Shown piece after piece: positions 33,626 through 42,833 of a stretch of DNA of 64,000 nt. Below the pieces are notes generated by a model, which saw nothing but the letters and a program-made list of their open reading frames with translations, had not been told where the DNA came from and ran no database searches. The number at the start of each line of letters is the position of its first letter. The stretch's first letter is position 1. A program made the position numbers and the translations under genes. Source of the stretch: Macrothele yani (lineage: Eukaryota; Arthropoda; Arachnida; Araneae; Macrothelidae); contig CM077011.1 in assembly GCA_039090855.1 (NCBI GenBank), positions 38,335,501 through 38,399,500 on the forward strand, read 5' to 3'.

Positions 33626-34909
33626 TTGGGTTGTCGGAAAAGTCATGACATATTTTAGCCGTGTTTTGCAAAGGTCATTTATTGGTAGAAAGAACAAAGA
33701 TCAATCAATGATATAATGCCCATTTTGTTCGATAACATTTTGCCATCTTTCAGTGAGCTGCAGAATGCCTCGTTCATAAAGGGACCTGTCTTTTGTGGCG
33801 AAAAACTGTACAAGGTGCTGATTTACAGCCTCATCTGAATTGAACGTTATACCATGCAAGGACTGTTGAAGAGAGTGAAACAAGTGGAAGTCTGACGGCG
33901 CAAGGTCAGGCGAGTATGCTGGGTGTGACAACACATCCCACCCAAGCTCCAATAATTTTTGGCGGGTGATCAAACTTGTGTGTGGTCTCGCGTTGTCGTG
34001 ATGGGACACAACACCTTTACGATGAACGAGCTGTGGACGTTTCTGGATGATGGAGTCGTTCAAACTGTCCAATTGCCGACAGTACACATTCGAATTGATT
34101 GTTTGGTTCTGTGGTAGGAGCTCGAAAAATACGACACCTTTAAAATCCCACCACACTGAGACCAGAACCTTCTGAAGAATGTCTGCTTTGGATGTCGTTT
34201 GAGGCGAAGCAGCACGGTGGAGCCAAGACCGTTTTTGCAGCACATTGTTGTATACAATCCACTTTTTGTCACCAGTTATCAGTCACTTAAAAAAAGATAA
34301 TTTTCCTGATGTTTAATGAGCATATTGCATATGTTTATATTCGCCGTCAGTTTAGCTTCTTTGAGTTCATGAGGAACCCACACATTTAGCTTGCTTACGT
34401 ATTCCAGCTTCTTCAGGTGATCTGAACGCTTGAATGATAGATGTGCAATGTGTCTGCAATCTCTCGTGTCGTGTAACACGGGTTTGACTCGATCAATGCC
34501 TTGATTTGGTCATCATCAACCTCGGTGGGCCTCCCGGACCGAAGGGCATCGTTGAGGTCAAAATCACCAGCACGGAATTTTGCGAACCACCGCTGACACT
34601 GACATTCTTGTAGAGCATTATCACTGTACACTTTATGCCACTTTTCACAAGCTTGACACATGTTCTTCCCTTTACGGAAGTAAAACAGTAAAATATGGCC
34701 AAAATGCACAGTTTGGTCTTCTATCTTCAACTTGATGTCAAATTTCTGCAAATCAACTAAATCGCTCACTATTCCTTTTAGACTGCAGCTAGAACTGGCA
34801 CCTGTCGAATGCCGTTGCGATAACAGAGCTATGCATGCCTCTAGTACTTCTAAAACTGCCCAACCACCATCGGGTGCCAAAATATGTCATGACTTTTCTG
34901 ACAAACCAA
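33626..34909 (-). mobile_element. mariner element, - strand
   Basis: 1284 bp with TIRs TTGGGTTGTCGGAAAAGTCA (left) and TTGGTTTGTCAGAAAAGTCA (right, reverse complement), flanked by TA (33624-33625, 34910-34911). Confidence 0.92.
33701..34760 (-). pseudogene. mariner transposase DD34D, two frame breaks
   Basis: 34760-34413: YFRKGKNMCQACEKWHKVYS, ... WFAKFRAGDFDLNDALRSGR and REIADTLHI (paired helix-turn-helix). 34479-34279: DHLKKLEYVSKLNVWVPHEL, ending in a stop in place of the residue before VTGDKKW (first Asp). 34243-33701: VSVWWDFKGVVFFELLPQNQ, SHHDNARPHTSL (second Asp), YSPDLAPSDFHLF (third Asp), ending GHYIID. There are 34 residues between the last two Asp. All three catalytic Asp are present. 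It needs at least one frameshift and one stop to be corrected, so it is inactive but young compared with the other mariners. Confidence 0.88.
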
Positions 34910-34911
34910 TA

Positions 34912-35365
34912 CTTACCTGGCAAATCCTGTAAAAAAAGTCACATTTTTTGAGCTGTTTCTCGTAAGCATAGAATGCACGGGGAAAAGTAAATGCCACCAC
35001 ATCTTTATTACCCAAGTGGATGGAAGGTTTGTTATGATTTTCACCTGGTTCTCCAAAGATATCATTTGTGATGCCATTTAGTTATCTGCATACTGTTAGA
35101 CATTTTGTTTCTGGCTTAGGTTTATTTATTATGAATTGTTTGGCCTAAATATATTGCAAAGCAGTTAGCCCATTGATTAGGTAGCCACCCCATCTCTGTT
35201 TAACAGGAAACTTAGATTTTGCACCACAAGGAGGGTCAGGCAGAATACTGGATGGTCCACATAGTTCACCTGAAGTTCAGCACCTGGGTCTTCTTTCTGT
35301 TTGAGAACCTATCACAACAAACATAAGAAAAACAAAAAAGAGAAAAAAAAAACCCCTGGATTATA
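34912..35365. other. Intron between two mariners, nothing recognised
   Basis: No reading frame or repeat recognised. Confidence 0.5.
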
Positions 35366-36651
35366 TTGGGTGTGTGCAAAAGTTCTACCTGTTTTGGTAA
35401 TAGATGCAAATTGCAATCAGAGTAGTTAAGTCGCAGATGACGCTGCAATGTTGAATTTTTGGCCAATAAAGAGTGGAGCAGTAGAGCATATAGAGGCACT
35501 TGGTTTGTCTATGTAAGTCATTCGTAACTGAAATCACGGACGGTGTAACATGGCATGCAATAAAGAGCACATTAGACTTTGTTTACTATGCGAGTTTGAT
35601 AAAGGCAGTACTGCAGCTGTGGCTTGCCTCAACTTCTGTCAAGTGTATGGAGAGGATGCAATCGACGATAGCACATGTCACCGTTGGTTGTGGAAGTTCG
35701 AGGATGGAGACAGAAGCTGTAAAGATCAACCACGTCCTGGACATCCATCTGTGATTTTTGACGAGGATGTGGACCAAGCCATAACAAAAATGACCCATGT
35801 CCAACCTTTCAGGAATTAGCGGAAATGTTGTTGGTACACAGAACAACAATCGAAAGATGGATGCATGCACTTGGGTTGTTCACCAGGCTTGATAACTGGG
35901 TTCCGCACCATCTTTCTGCAAAGCAACGAGAGGAGAGAATTCGTACTTGTGTTTTTTGCTTTCTCATCACAGAAATGAATCGTTTTGGGAACTATAATTG
36001 TAACAGGTGATAAGAAATAGGTACTCTACCGTAATGTAAAGCATCAACGGACTGTGTGCCAAGGTGCAAAGCTTGCTCCATCAACCTCAAAAGGAGGACT
36101 GCATTCCAAAAAGGTTTTGTTGAGTGTTTGATGGGATGTCCGGGAAATAATCCAATGGGAGATGTTGGCACCTAACCGAACAATAAATGTTGACGTTTAC
36201 TGCCAACAGTTGGACAGATTGCGAGAACAACTGACATCGAAGCGGCCAGCACTCGTCAATCGCAAAGGCATGATCCTTCATCACGATAATGCCAGACCTC
36301 ATGTTGCTTTAATCACTTGGCAAAAATGACTGGACTTTGGTTGGGAAGTGTTACCTCACCCAGCGTATTCCCCTGACCTGGCACCTACGGACTACCACTT
36401 TTTTCGATCATTACAGATTGCCTTTGCTCTCCAAACCTTTGATGATGTGAACAATGTGAAAACAGCATTACATGACCTTTTTGACTCTAAAACACAAGAG
36501 TTTTTCCAATGTGGGATTCACCTACTCATAGACAGATGGCAAGAGGTCATACAGAATGATGGCAATTATGTGAAATTCTAAGTACATTATTTGTTGTGTT
36601 CTCCTCCTTTCTTTGTAGCCTTCAAAAACAGGTAGTTATGCACACACCCAA
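35366..36651 (+). mobile_element. mariner element, + strand
   Basis: About 1286 bp with TIRs TTGGGTGTGTGCAAAAGTTC (left) and TTGGGTGTGTGCATAACTAC (right, reverse complement). The left TA is intact (35364-35365); the right reads GA, a probable mutation. A different mariner lineage from the one at 33626. Confidence 0.88.
35550..36581 (+). pseudogene. mariner transposase DD34D, several breaks
   Basis: 35550-35819: MACNKEHIRLCLLCEFDKGS, CHRWLWKFEDGDRSCKDQPR (DNA-binding part). Then frameshifts near 35815 and 35955, IVTGDKK*VLYRN (first Asp, stop at 36018), VLLSVWWDVREIIQWEML, HHDNARPHVALI (second Asp), a stop at 36328, then 36348-36581 YSPDLAPTDYHFFRSL (third Asp) to NDGNYVKF. The length matches the 340-350 aa family. 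Confidence 0.87.
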
Positions 36652-37260
36652 GATATAAAATTCATACTACCATAGTCATAAGTAAGCAGAATTAGGAGCT
36701 AAAAAATTCACCATGTATGTACAAAAACACTACACAGAACTTGAGTGCTTCATGTAATATGTCAACCAGTTATGCATTGGGGAAGAGTGTCTTTACAGTT
36801 CTAGAACAACCCATGGTTTCTAACTATGTGCATGTAAATAAAGCTGCCCTCACTATATCATGTTTGTGGCAAGATTGATAGAAATACAACTCTTGTCACA
36901 GTTGTTCTGCAGAAACCAAACTGGTAATTTACAGCATGTGATGAGAAATGTAATGTGATTTCATTTCACTTTGCATGACTTGCACATAAAATTGAATATT
37001 TTTTTGTGACAAGCGTCAAAAATTTACCACAGTTTCAAAACCAGAATGCAGGAGTTGTAGGATAATCAAAATTTTAAGGGAATGAAAACTATCACTAACC
37101 TGTTATATGCCCTATGGAAGATTACTCTCAAGATTATTTATTAATACACTCAGTAATTGTTTGTATCTGAATGTTGCTAGTCTTAATATATATATGATGA
37201 AGAAATATATAGCAGTGTTACTGAGAACAAAAGTATTCTCTGAGAAGGCTGTGTAGTTTA
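36652..37260. other. Intron, nothing recognised
   Basis: AT-rich. No element ends or frames recognised. Confidence 0.5.
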
Positions 37261-37262
37261 TA

Positions 37263-38287
37263 CAGTCAAACTCGCATTATGTAATGAAGTTGAAGGGAGA
37301 GTCAAAAACATTCTGTAAGACTTATATGCAAACTTCAGTATAGCTGAACAGATAGAAAAAAAAAAAGGGGGGGGGTATTTTTGGCATATTACATTGTCAG
37401 GTTATAAACAGCCAATGCTATCAATTCATCAAAGTTAAATTGTATTTGTTAATTGAAAACTATAGCAAAATAATATGAGAAGAGATCTGCAATAAGCAAA
37501 ACACTTAGGGAATGTAAAAAAATAAACTAACTGCCTAACATTTGCTGTTTCACCTCTTACATGTTATGTTGGATATATGAGCCAATTCTTGCTCATTTCA
37601 TGCTTATCCTGATAGCTGTTTTAAATGTTTTTCAACTTTCTCTGCCATGCTGGTTAAGATGTTCCCAGATGCGAAATAAATTCTTAAGGTTTTTTAAACA
37701 TAGATTAAGTGATTGAAAGGTTTCAAGGGTAAATTTAATAAAATACAGCATTTGCCCAGGAGATGTATGTTTGGCAAGTGTGGGGTGGAGAGCAGGAGGT
37801 GGAAAAACAAAACAAAAACTGAAACATTCTTGTCTTTATATGAACTGACCTCTCTGTAAGGGGAACTGTGAGGTGTTGTCAACAGTAGGTAATTCCTGAT
37901 TTTCGAGTGGGAAAAAAAAAAAAAAAAAAAAAAAAGGTACAAACTTTGTGAATCCCAGTTATTTGTTTGCTGATAACCATGGTGAACTTTGATACATGCA
38001 GTTTTTCCAAAAACTATTGTAACTATTGTTTGTAATATGCAGTTAAAATAACAAGGGGGGAGAATATTACAAAGTTCAAAGAATCTATAAAGGCTTTGAT
38101 ATATATGGGATTTTATATTATGTGAGCTTGTTATATGTGGGCCTCGATATTCTGGACAATTATGCCCTGCCAACTCTGTGGCAATACTATAGAACCGAGC
38201 CTTGTTGTCACTAGCAGGATAATGCACAGAGCCATAAATCAAAAACTGTTTTTGTTTTTTTTAGCTTGTTATATGTGGGTTTGACTG
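37263..38287. mobile_element. pogo/Tigger-like non-autonomous element, copy 2
   Basis: Left end CAGTCAAACTCGCATTATGT and right end, reverse complement, CAGTCAAACCCACATATAAC, with TA at 37261-37262 and 38288-38289. 1025 bp, no transposase. Near the right end a 121-bp stretch of foreign sequence is flanked by 17-bp direct repeats (see 38142-38262). Confidence 0.65.
38142..38262 (+). mobile_element. Tc1 transposase fragment between 17-bp direct repeats
   Basis: The segment to about 38245 matches the Tc1 family at 3737-3840 and encodes DILDNYALPTLWQYY in the same order. It has no TIRs. AGCTTGTTATATGTGGG occurs immediately before (38125-38141) and after (38263-38279), which looks like a TSD too long for a cut-and-paste Tc1 insertion. 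Confidence 0.7.
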
Positions 38288-38378
38288 TACTAATGTATTC
38301 TGATGTTCTTTACTTTCGAGCTTTGCCTTTGTTAATGTCTTTTCACATGTAACTGAGTTTTTTTCTTATTTTTTTTAG

Positions 38379-38616
38379 GGATTCACTTATAGTGGCAACC
38401 AGCAACATCCTCACCAGCATATTTGCAGGTTTTGTTATATTTTCTGTCATTGGCTACCTTGCTCATGAATTAAATGTTGAAGTTGATCACGTAGTGGACC
38501 AAGGCCCTGGATTAGCATTTATTGTGTATCCAGAAGTGGTTGCCCGACTTCCTGTAGCCCCACTGTGGGCTTTTCTGTTTTTCTTCATGTTATTAACACT
38601 GGGACTTGATAGCCAG
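38379..38616 (+). CDS. GlyT-like SLC6 transporter exon: TM7, EL4 and start of TM8
   Basis: Acceptor TTTTTTAG| and donor |GTAAGA. One base completes the Lys codon of the TM6 exon (phase 2), then 79 codons. TM7 [20 protein letters not shown] (the Asn is the conserved TM7 Na+ ligand position), then [18 protein letters not shown]4 is [20 protein letters not shown], with GPGLAF.(A/V)YPE as in GlyT1. TM8 begins [19 protein letters not shown], where the LDS residues correspond to Na+-binding positions. It matches the GlyT type better than the nutrient amino acid transporters, which read differently in EL4. Confidence 0.94.
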
Positions 38617-39221
38617 GTAAGAGTATTTGTTAGTATTCCCAAATATTCTCATTTTTTTCTTTGCAGGCCACATATTAAGATGAGAAGGCTCATTTTTAAC
38701 CAGGGAAGCCTTTCCAGCATGTTCTGTTATAGTTTGAAAGCTGTGCCAATAATCACATACTTATATTCTATTATAGTCAGGTGCTATGAATCTAGGTTTT
38801 ATCACATTGTGTGAAGCATTTCGTAAGCTTTTTAAGCAGAAGATTTGTGTTTGAGTTCCAATGATAATTCCCCAACAGTAAAGTGTAGTATGGCCCAAAA
38901 TTGGGAGCAAAGGGGCACAAATAAATGTAAACTGATGTTATCCTTTTTGGTTACAAGCAATTCTTGGAGACAGTTTGTCCAAAAAAAATGTCACAAAATT
39001 TGAGTCTAAATGCTAACAGGGTTGTGTTGGTTCCGCGTAATGAAGATTTAAAAAAATCGATACTTTCAAAGCACTTCATCTAGTTACTTGATAAAGAAAT
39101 TATTGGAACCAATGATTACTCGAGTTTCAATAATTTCAGTATACGAAATTTTTGAAACTTAAGTACATAATGATCTGCATTTTATTATATATTATTTACT
39201 GCTGCTGTCTCTGATACAGAC
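38617..39221. other. Intron, nothing recognised
   Basis: The exon reading frame runs on to a stop at 38814, but the donor at 38617 is strong, so this is read-through of intron sequence. Confidence 0.5.
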
Positions 39222-39441
39222 GCCGCCCCGGTGGTGCAGGGTTCTAAGCAGTAGCTTATGACCATTTGTCCGAGAAGGGTCCAACTTCGAACCCTGGTGA
39301 GGCATGGATGTCGTGTTTGTCTTATGGCACAGGTTCTCTCCCTTCCCTGGAACCATTGACCCTAAATTACGGATCGGAGACTGCTTATAGCCCATTGAGT
39401 TGCTCACAGTGGTCGGTAAACCTTCAACCAAAAAGAAATAG
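39222..39441 (+). mobile_element. tRNA-derived SINE, copy 2
   Basis: Starts GCCGCCCCGGTGGTGCAGGG. Box B is degraded (AACTTCGAACCCTGG). Full body with GGCATGGATG, CCTGGAACCATTGACC, TTGCTCACAGTGGTC and a short AACCAAAAAGAAAT tail. Confidence 0.87.
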
Positions 39442-39475
39442 ACTGTTGTGAATAATGTAACATACATTTTGCTGT

Positions 39476-39687
39476 TCCGCCCCGGTGGCGCAGTGGTCTA
39501 AGTAAGGCGCTGGCCTCTGATCATTCGTCCGTAAGGGGTCCGGGTTCGAATCCCGGTCAGGCATGGATGTTGTGTTTGTCTTACGGCAGTGGCTCTCTCC
39601 CTTCCCTGGAACCAGTGACAGCCCATTAAGTTGCTCATGGTGGTCGTTAAACCTCCAATCAAAAAAAAAAAAAAAAAAAAAAAAAAC
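39476..39687 (+). mobile_element. tRNA-derived SINE, copy 3 (young, internally deleted)
   Basis: Intact box A (TGGCGCAGTGG) and box B (GGTTCGAATCCC). The body lacks about 35 bp (ACCAGTGA joins directly to CAGCCCATT). Ends in a 27-nt poly(A). Flanked by an exact 11-bp duplication CATTTTGCTGT (39465-39475 and 39688-39698). It lies 35 bp after copy 2. Confidence 0.92.
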
Positions 39688-39698
39688 CATTTTGCTGT

Positions 39699-40204
39699 GT
39701 TGTGTTGTAAGTTTAAAACAGTCATTCATTATAATAAGCCTTGTCACTCCACAGTGCTAACTATCGATATGCTTCTCAGTTGAGGTAGCTAGAACAGAAA
39801 AAAAAAAAATGTGGACATAGATCAAACTAAGATTTACAACTTAGAATTGCAGCAGATTTCATGAGTATATATTTTGTAATTCCTATAAAACACAAATCTT
39901 TTGCATTTATGGACTCCAGAAACTTGTACACCATCACAGCCTTATTTTTCCTTACTGTTATATCCCACTATGACTTTTCTGAGAGTTTTAAAATGAATGC
40001 TCATTAAGGGTAAGAAGTATATCTCATTGCTAGATTATACCACACAAACTATTTGATTTTTCTTACATTTGAAAAACATAATGCACTTAATTTTTATTGC
40101 CATTTAATTAAAAAGTATTTACATGGGATCATCGCCCTCTTGAAAGCATTTAATTAATTTTTTAGTAATGTTGTTGGAATAATGGAATATTATGGGAGTG
40201 CAAA
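39699..40204. other. Intron, nothing recognised
   Basis: AT-rich, one A-run at 39799-39811. Confidence 0.5.
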
Positions 40205-40619
40205 ATGGTGATCTAAGTGAGAGATGGATTTGCCTCCTTGGGGCGCTCCGTGGTAACAATGGCATATACAACAGCAATTAGAGCCTCTATGAATCTTTGA
40301 GACGTGCCAGCTAGTAGTGAGTTCCAAAATCCTTAGGTTGAATGACCAACTGGAACCGTCAGCTGTGGGCTAATCTCCCACACTGATGTGCCTACCTGAT
40401 TAAAAAGACACAAAGAGATGTTAAAAATGACTCAAGTGTGGGATAGGGTAGACCTACCACACTTGGAGAAGGACGGTCCACCATGGAATAGACCTGGAAT
40501 TTCTAAAAGGCGCATGAGAGAACAGTAAGTAAATAATCAGTTAAAAATTATCTGGTAGTTTTTTTTTTCTTTGTGGAGCTGACCTCTGAATCCCAGAGAA
40601 AAGCTTAGTAATATGTATG
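40205..40619 (+). mobile_element. Short LINE-A derivative (5' segment joined to LINE-A 3' UTR)
   Basis: The last 100 bp (AACAGTAAGTAAATAATCAG ... GACCTCTGAATCCCAGAGAA) match the 3' UTR of LINE-A at 2488-2619 and 56180-56276, including the CTCTGA/TCAGAG hairpin. The first 315 bp (GCCTCCTTGGGGCGCTCCGT ...) have no match in this window and may be a LINE-A 5' UTR. No protein-coding part remains. The 5' limit is approximate. Confidence 0.6.
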
Positions 40620-41700
40620 ATGTCCAACTCCTCTAGCGGAACAACTAAAATATGGTAGAAAATATTTGAATCAGTGTAAAAACCAAACCTCAAATTTCAG
40701 GAGTTTGAGGCGATGTAACATTTATTAAAATCATAGTGGTACAAATTGGTTGCTTCATAATTATTTTTTGTGAATTTCTGTAATGCCTCATTCTTTATGA
40801 CATCATTTTGCTACATCAGTCAACAGGATTTTTTTTTTTTTCATGTAATCAAAATTAAATGTCAGAATCTGTAGATGATTTCATCTTCCGTGACTCATAA
40901 AGTTCTATTCATAGCAGAGTGAGATTAAGAAGTTAAGTTTTGAAATTAAGTTTTACTTAAAATTAATGTTTTCCTATTTTTCCATAGTCTATCTTAGCTA
41001 TGCCAATCAAAGGAGCAAGCAGCCCCATCTCTCTCTCTCTCTCTCTCTCTCTCCCCCCCCCCCCACCGGAATTGAAGTTCAAAATGAACACTTTCTTGTC
41101 ACTTCATGGCAAAAAAACCTTTACAGGCCACAAAAGATTAGGATTGATAGGCACACCGATATTGAACTTTAATTTTACATGAAACAAAGAGAAGTGCTAA
41201 TGATATTGATTCACATAGCAGAAAATATGAACTTCATTTCAAAAATCAATAAAAGAAATATTAAGCCATTGTTATGCACTATTGCAATTTATTTTTGTAA
41301 CTAATTGGGTGTATGAATAGACTTCCTCTTTAAAAAAAAAAAAATTGTAAATTTTTCAGAGTATGTGCATTGTAAATTTTTCAGAGTATGTGCAAATATG
41401 TGTCTTAGGTAGGGAACTACTGTTAATTCATGATGATTAGCTGACATACTATTGCAGTGAAACAACATAAAAACACAGAGGAAGGTCTTACAGATTAAAT
41501 TCCCTTGAACCCTTTTTTTGTGTGTGTGTATTCACACGAAAAGCACCTTGATACAATATTTTCTTGAAATATAGTCACCACAACTATAAAATAACCAAAT
41601 ATATCTGTGAAAGTGCTTTTTACTTTGTTTCTAGGAAGTTTAGATATTGCATAATATGTGTATGCATTTATGCTATTGTTTACACAAGTTTGTTACTGTT
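40620..41700. other. Intron with a CT microsatellite and a short duplication
   Basis: (TC)n at 41029-41053 followed by a C run. ATTGTAAATTTTTCAGAGTA appears twice at 41344-41394. Nothing else recognised. Confidence 0.5.
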
Positions 41701-41880
41701 GTAATCCTGGAAAAGTCCTGGAATTCCATTTTGTCCTGGAAAAGTCCTAAAATTCTGTTACAGGTCCTGGAATTTTATCCATTCCTGCCTTTTTTTGCTG
41801 CGCTATGTTTTGTAGTTGAGAATTTTTCTACTGACGTAACTAATGTCTGACAAATTTCCCTCCCCACTCCCTGAAAAATG
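41701..41880. repeat. GTCCTGGAA-rich repeat
   Basis: Four to five copies of TCCTGGAA(AAG)TCCT within 80 bp. The same motif, in the same orientation, recurs at 45605-45645, and CCTGGAA/TCAGGGAA versions lie at 440-520. This type of sequence often forms the subterminal region of DNA transposons, but no TIR pair was found here. Confidence 0.45.
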
Positions 41881-42077
41881 CCCCGGCAGGGGGGGGGTTG
41901 TTGGCTTTTTTGTCTGTTAGGAGGACTGAAGCTGGGTTATTAGCATCTTTTGCATCGTGCTTATGTTATCACTTTGTCCGACTGGGGAGACCATATCTCT
42001 GCAATTATTAGTTCGATTTGTCTAATTCTTTTTCTTTGAATAAAGCTCATATTGAGAAATGGCTTCCTAGTTTAATT

Positions 42078-42833
42078 GAATTAATAATCTAAAGCAACTT
42101 ATGGGAATTTACTAGGAATTTTTTTCCATTTATAGCAAATTTTCGGAGAAAACTCTTCTCCTTCTTCAGGCTCTCTTGTTGTTGTCACTTTTTGCTTGTC
42201 ACTATCATGGTTACGGTTTACCTTGACGGTTACGAGAATTAGTAAAAAATACAATATTAGGCTAGCTCCAAGTTTAGAGAACAAAGTTAAAAATTTTTTC
42301 CCTAAAATAGTTCAAAGAGAAGAAGATATTTTAAAAATGCAAGGAGTAGTTTATGAAGTAAATTGTAGTTGTGGACTATCTTACATAGGTGAAACAGGTC
42401 GCAGACTAGAAACTCGTATAGCTGAGCATAAAGCAGCTATAAAAAATTGCTCCAACAAGACTGGATTAGATAGGCATGTTAGAGAAACTGGGCACAGCAT
42501 GGATTGGAATTCCCTTAAAGTAATCAGTTTCCAAAGCAATTTCCAAAAAAGAAAACTGAAAGAAGGAATAGAGATTGAGAAAAATCAAAATTCCATCATC
42601 AATGACTGCAAAGGATTTTCCCTGCCTAACATCTGGCAGGATTTGTTGAAAAATAACCTAAACCGTCAAGGTTAACCGTAACCGTCAAGGTAAACCGTAA
42701 CCATGATAGTGACAAGCAAAAAGTGACAACAACAAGAGAGCCTGAAGAAGGAGAAGAGTTTTCTCCGAAAATTTGCTATAAATGGAAAAAAATTCCTAGT
42801 AAATTCCCATAAGTTGCTTTAGATTATTAATTC
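42078..42833 (+). mobile_element. Penelope-like element remnant bounded by 157-bp inverted repeats
   Basis: Left arm 42078-42234 and right arm 42677-42833 are reverse complements over about 157 bp, starting GAATTAATAATCTAAAGCAA. Between them is a GIY-YIG endonuclease frame only, with no reverse transcriptase. Penelope-like elements often carry LTR-like repeats in inverted orientation and are 5'-truncated. The element interrupts the CTCF-like array. Confidence 0.75.
42232..42675 (+). pseudogene. GIY-YIG endonuclease domain of a Penelope-like element
   Basis: The open frame begins within the left arm at 42196 and reads through ISKKYNIRLAPSLENKVKNF before the domain. GIY-YIG core GVVYEVNCSCGLSYIGETGR, then RLETRIAEHKAAIK and TGLDRHVRETGHSMDW, to a stop at 42675 just before the right arm. 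The Y..Y-I-G pair, the following Arg and a His are present, so this domain looks chemically intact. It normally sits C-terminal to the RT of Penelope-like elements and nicks the target; here it stands alone, as in a truncated copy. Confidence 0.8.

Noticed and set aside
37919..37935. Poly(A)-tailed retroposon
   Set aside because: A simple A-run inside the pogo-like element with no TSD or coding or SINE sequence before it.
38617..38814. Extension of the TM7/TM8 exon to the stop at 38814
   Set aside because: A strong GTAAGA donor follows LDSQ, and the next exon continues precisely with FALLET. The extra residues are intron read-through.
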